From RYN-230 sp963851025 (GTDB lineage Bacteria > Actinomycetota > Actinomycetes > Streptosporangiales > Streptosporangiaceae), in assembly GCA_963851025.1 (NCBI GenBank), contig CAWKOA010000006.1, positions 496,001 through 560,000 on the forward strand: a DNA stretch of 64,000 nt. The letters are read 5' to 3'. Below the pieces are notes generated by a model. That model worked only from the letters and a program-made list of their open reading frames with translations. It did no database searches and had not been told where the DNA came from. Each line of letters starts with the position of its first letter. The first letter of the stretch is position 1. This document shows positions 60,845 through 64,000 of the stretch, piece by piece. Made by a program: the position numbers and the translations under genes.

Positions 60845-62844
60845 ACCGCGAGCAGCTGCTGGCCGCCTACGCCCGGATGAGCCTGATCCGGGCCATGGAG
60901 GAACGGATCGCCGCGCTGTACCGCGAGGGGGTGGTGCCCGGGTTCGTGCACACCTCGATCGGCCAGGAAGCGGTCCCGGTCGGCACCCTGTTCCACGCGC
61001 GGCCCGACGACGTGATCACCTCGACGCACCGGGGGCACGGCCACGTGCTGGCCAAGGGCCTGGAGCCGCGGCGGATGCTGGCCGAGCTGATGGGCAAGGC
61101 GACCGGGGCGTGCCGCGGCCGCGGCGGGTCGATGCACGTGGCCGACCCGGCCCTGGGCATCTTCGGCGCCAACGGCATCGTCGGCGCCGGACTGCCGATC
61201 GCGGCCGGCGCGGCGCACGCGCTGCGGGCCCGCGGGGCCGGGCAGGTGGTCATCGCGTTCTTCGGCGACGGGGCGGTCGCCACCGGGGCGTTCCACGAGG
61301 CGGTCAACCTGGCCGCGCTGTGGCGGCTGCCGGTCATCTTCCTGTGCGAGAACAACGGGTTCTCCGAGTTCTCCCGGACCGCCGACCAGCATCCGGTCAG
61401 CCTGGCCCAGCGGGCCGTCGGCTACGGCCTGCCGTTCCGCGAGGTGCACGGCAACGACGTCGAGGCGGTGGCGGACGCGATGGCCGCCGTGCTGGGCGAG
61501 GTCCGGGCCGGCCGCGGCCCCTACCTGGTGGAGGCGGCCACGGTCCGGGTGCACGGTCACTACGAGGGTGACCAGCAGCGGTACCGGGACGAGTCCGAGT
61601 TCGCGGTGGCCTGCGCCGCGGACCCGCTGACGCTGGCCCGCAAGCGGCTCACCGAGCTGGGGGCAGGGCCGGCCGAGGTCGCCGCCCTGGAGGAGCAGGC
61701 GGCGGCGACGGTCGCGGAGGCGGAGGACTTCGCCCGCCGCTCCCCCGAGCCGGGCCCGGGTGAGCTGCTCGACGACGTGATCAAGCCCCGGCCGGCGCCC
61801 GTCCCGGCGCCGGCCGGAACCAGCCCGGCCAGCGGTGTGGCCAGCCGCGTGGCCGGGGCGGACCCGGCGGCCCGGCCGGTGTCGGTGTCCCGGGTGATCC
61901 GCCAGGCGCTGCACGACGCGCTGGCCGAGGACCCGGCGGTGTTCCTGGCCGGCATCGACGTGGGCGGCGGCAACGTGTTCGGCCTGACCCGGGGCCTGAA
62001 GGATCAGTGGCCGGACCGGGTGCTGGACACCCCGATCGCCGAGACCGCGGTCATGGGCCTGGCGGTCGGCGCGGCCATGGCCGGGCTGCGGCCGGTCGTG
62101 GAGCTCATGTACCTGGACTTCCTCGGCGTGTGCCTGGACCAGATCATGAACCAGGCGGCCAAGCTGCGCTACATGACCGGCGGCGCGGTGACCCTGCCGC
62201 TGGTGATCCGGACCCAGTTCGGCTCGGGCCGGTCCTCGGGCAGCCAGCACTCGCAGAGCCTGGAGGCGATGCTGGCCCACATCCCGGGCCTGACCGTGGT
62301 CATGCCCAGCTCCGCCGCGGACACCTACGGCCTGCTGCGCAGCGCGATCGACGACGACAACCCGGTGATCTTCATAGAGAACCGGCTGCTGTACGAGCGC
62401 AAGGCCGCGCCGCCGGAGCCGGGGCACCGGGTGCCGCTCGGCCAGGCCGCCATCGCCCGGCCCGGCCGGGACCTGACCATCGTGGCCTGGTCGCACATGA
62501 CCGAGCTGGCCCTCGCGGCGGCCGGGGAACTGGCCGCCGAGGGGATCGAGGCGGAGGTGCTCGACCTGCGCACGATCGTGCCGCTGGACCGGGAGGCCAT
62601 CCTGGCCTCGCTGGCCCGCACCAACCGGATGGTCATCGCGCACGAGGCGGTCACCGACTTCGGCGCGGGCGCGGAGATCGCCGCGATGGCGGTCCGCGAG
62701 GGCTTCTGGTCGCTGGACGCGCCGGTGGCCCGGGTCGGCGCGCCCCGCTCACCGGCCCCCTACGCACCCAGCCTGGAACAGGCCTGGCGGCCGGGGGTGG
62801 CCGAGATCGTCACCGCCGCCCGCGAAATCGCGCAAGACCGGTAA
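60841..62844 (+). CDS. Fused E1 alpha-beta component of a 2-oxoacid/acetoin dehydrogenase
   Basis: 667 residues combining both E1 chains. Residues 1-310 are the alpha part with the thiamine-diphosphate motif FGDGAVATGAFHEAVNLAAL through CENNGFSEF (GDG-NN) and RGGSMHVADP. A Pro/Ala-rich linker runs near 315-345, followed by the beta part with FLAGIDVGGGNVFGLTRGL, GGAVTLPLVIRTQFGSG and ENRLLYERKAAPP. The alpha-beta fusion occurs in some acetoin and pyruvate dehydrogenases. No E2 or E3 gene is visible, so the partner must lie beyond the window or elsewhere. The GTG at 60841 overlaps the ligase stop, showing tight coupling. Substrate is likely a 2-oxo compound produced by this pathway. Confidence 0.88.
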   Translation: MNREQLLAAYARMSLIRAMEERIAALYREGVVPGFVHTSIGQEAVPVGTLFHARPDDVITSTHRGHGHVLAKGLEPRRMLAELMGKATGACRGRGGSMHVADPALGIFGANGIVGAGLPIAAGAAHALRARGAGQVVIAFFGDGAVATGAFHEAVNLAALWRLPVIFLCENNGFSEFSRTADQHPVSLAQRAVGYGLPFREVHGNDVEAVADAMAAVLGEVRAGRGPYLVEAATVRVHGHYEGDQQRYRDESEFAVACAADPLTLARKRLTELGAGPAEVAALEEQAAATVAEAEDFARRSPEPGPGELLDDVIKPRPAPVPAPAGTSPASGVASRVAGADPAARPVSVSRVIRQALHDALAEDPAVFLAGIDVGGGNVFGLTRGLKDQWPDRVLDTPIAETAVMGLAVGAAMAGLRPVVELMYLDFLGVCLDQIMNQAAKLRYMTGGAVTLPLVIRTQFGSGRSSGSQHSQSLEAMLAHIPGLTVVMPSSAADTYGLLRSAIDDDNPVIFIENRLLYERKAAPPEPGHRVPLGQAAIARPGRDLTIVAWSHMTELALAAAGELAAEGIEAEVLDLRTIVPLDREAILASLARTNRMVIAHEAVTDFGAGAEIAAMAVREGFWSLDAPVARVGAPRSPAPYAPSLEQAWRPGVAEIVTAAREIAQDR

Positions 62845-62867
62845 GCCCACCCGCATGAGGGAAGACA

Positions 62868-63644
62868 ATGAAGGCGAGCGAATTCATGAAGCTGGACGGC
62901 AGGATCGCAGTGGTCACCGGGGCAGGCTCGGGGATGGGGCGGGCCATGGCCGGTGAGTTCTACGAGCAGGGCGCCAGCGTGGTGGCCGTGGACATCCGCG
63001 GGGAGGCGGCGGAGGAAACGGCCGCCCTGCTCAAGGACACCGGCCGCAGCCTGGCCCTGGCGGCCGACGTGTCCCGCCGGGATCAGGTGGAAGACGTGGT
63101 CAGCGCGGCCACCCGGCGCTTCGGGCGGATCGACCTGCTGTGCAACAACGCGGGCGTGCTCGACGATTACACGCCCGCCCATGAAACGTCGGACGAGTTG
63201 TGGAACCGGGTGATCGGCGTCAACCTGACCGGAGCCTTTCTCTTTTCCCGGGCGGTGGTCCCCGGGATGATGGCCCAGAAGAAAGGCGTCATCATTAACA
63301 CCGCGTCGATCTCCTCGTTCGTGGCGGGCGGCGGCGGCGCGGCCTATACCGCTTCCAAGCACGGGGTACTGGGGCTGACCAGGCAGCTCGCGTTCGACTA
63401 CGGCTGCCGCGGCGTGCGGGTGAACGCGATCTGCCCGGGCGCGATCCACACCGGGATGACCGGCCACCTGCTCACCCCCGAAGGCCGCAACCCGCACGTG
63501 GATGCGGCCGTGGCCGGGACCCCGGCCGGGCGCTGGGGCAAGCCGGAGGAGATCGCCCGCCTGGCCCTGTTCCTGGCCAGCGACGACGCGGATTTCATCC
63601 ACGGCGCCGCGTACACCATCGACGGCGGGTGGCTGCTGCCATGA
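62868..63644 (+). CDS. SDR family oxidoreductase
   Basis: 258 residues. TGAGSGMGRAM at about 17-27, the acidic VDIR at the end of beta-2 favouring NAD, NNAGVL, catalytic Ser in TASISS, Tyr and Lys in AYTASKHGVLGL, and the C-terminal YTIDGGWLLP. It is the last gene of the operon, 23 bp after the E1 gene. It is clearly different from the mycofactocin-type SDR at 58304, so two oxidation steps are likely. A hairpin terminator follows. Confidence 0.9.
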   Translation: MKASEFMKLDGRIAVVTGAGSGMGRAMAGEFYEQGASVVAVDIRGEAAEETAALLKDTGRSLALAADVSRRDQVEDVVSAATRRFGRIDLLCNNAGVLDDYTPAHETSDELWNRVIGVNLTGAFLFSRAVVPGMMAQKKGVIINTASISSFVAGGGGAAYTASKHGVLGLTRQLAFDYGCRGVRVNAICPGAIHTGMTGHLLTPEGRNPHVDAAVAGTPAGRWGKPEEIARLALFLASDDADFIHGAAYTIDGGWLLP

Positions 63645-63691
63645 CGGACACCTAGCCGGGCAGTCAGCTACAGCGTCAGACCATGCCGCGC

Positions 63692-63711
63692 GGCGGCCGA
63701 CCCCGGCCGCC
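63692..63711 (+). terminator. Hairpin terminator after the second catabolic operon
   Basis: Arms GGCGGCCG and CGGCCGCC (8 bp, perfect) with an ACCC loop, 48 nt after the SDR stop. Confidence 0.6.
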
Positions 63712-63758
63712 ACGCCACCCGGTGGCCGTCCTGGCGGCCCCGCCTGAGGAGATGACCA

Positions 63759-64000
63759 GTGAGTCGCGAACCCGCGTTGGACAAGGACGGGCTGGAGGAC
63801 GGTGCCCCGCTCGCCCGCGCCAGCGTCGCGCACACGCCGATCGGCCAGCAGCTGCGCCGGGCGCGGCTGGCGGCCGGGATCTCGCTGCGGGAGATGGCCC
63901 GCCGGGTGGACGTGTCAGCGAGCTTCATCTCCCAGGTCGAACTGGGCCGCACGATGCCCTCGGTCGGCACGCTCTACTCGATCGCCTCGGAGCTGGGGGT
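63759..64000 (+). CDS. XRE-family transcriptional regulator (partial, cut by window end)
   Basis: A GTG at 63759 with GAGGAG 7 nt upstream opens 80 codons to the window edge. After a 27-residue lead, IGQQLRRARLAAGISLREMA, RRVDVSASFISQVELGRTMP and SVGTLYSIASELG form a helix-turn-helix of the XRE/Cro type, commonly followed by a cupin domain in regulators of catabolic operons. An ATG at 63752 is in a different frame and is not used. It may control the upstream operon; the terminator in between suggests its own transcript. Confidence 0.8.
   Translation, partial: MSREPALDKDGLEDGAPLARASVAHTPIGQQLRRARLAAGISLREMARRVDVSASFISQVELGRTMPSVGTLYSIASELG

Noticed and set aside
1..64000. CRISPR array, tRNA, rRNA or insertion sequence
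   Set aside because: No spaced repeat arrays, no cloverleaf-like segment and no transposase or integrase motifs were found by eye; the repeats present are short and few.

Overview
The window is very GC-rich and reads like an actinomycete chromosome. Support for this comes from GTG starts, Tat and lipobox exports, a mycofactocin-type SDR, SARP and LAL regulators, an IclR regulon, and many DUFs typical of Actinomycetota (DUF2252, DUF4188, DUF1269, a DUF7144-like protein). A member of the Streptosporangiales or relatives is plausible, but genus cannot be read from this sequence. I see no rRNA, tRNA, CRISPR array, transposase or integrase.

Region A (1-19 kb) is a catabolic island. A minus-strand operon encodes a CUT2 solute-binding lipoprotein, an AldA-like aldehyde dehydrogenase, DhaK, DhaL and a family-5 binding protein. 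A plus-strand operon encodes a cyclase/hydrolase, an ADP-forming acyl-CoA ligase, two crotonases and a second cyclase. Next come an IclR regulator, a minus-strand operon (complete CUT2 transporter, MmgE/PrpD dehydratase, NTF2-like protein) and an SDR. A palindrome GTGCG-N5-CGCAC, with variants, lies in front of most of these units, so they look like one regulon for a small polyol- or acid-like substrate. The substrate is not known.

Region B (19-30 kb) is more ordinary. It holds argG with an ARG box and an apparently leaderless promoter, a Tat-exported phospholipase C, a TetR/quinone-oxidoreductase divergent pair with two matching operators, a truncated LLM oxidoreductase, a persulfide-type CoA-disulfide reductase/rhodanese gene behind a CsoR/CstR-like operator, and a conserved hypothetical protein.

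Region C (30-51.5 kb) is a stress/dormancy-type island with many broken genes. Intact genes include DUF2252, two PPK2 polyphosphate kinases, an FHA protein, a SulP transporter, one P-type ATPase and DUF1269. Damaged genes are a scrambled SARP regulator, a frameshifted LAL (LuxR) regulator, an amino-acid permease remnant, a carbamate kinase/permease chimera, a frameshifted P-type ATPase, and a tiny arginine deiminase/ornithine carbamoyltransferase fusion. Together these are the wreck of an arginine deiminase (arc) pathway. A second palindrome, TCACCC-N6-GGGTGA, occurs five times between 38.1 and 43.7 kb in front of genes around the LAL regulator. It is the best candidate for an undescribed regulatory circuit.

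Region D (52-64 kb) is a second catabolic operon. It encodes an alpha/beta hydrolase, a CUT2 permease, a binding protein, an unusual ATPase-permease fusion, a mycofactocin-type SDR, an AMP-forming acyl-CoA ligase, a fused alpha/beta E1 dehydrogenase and another SDR, followed by the start of an XRE-type regulator.
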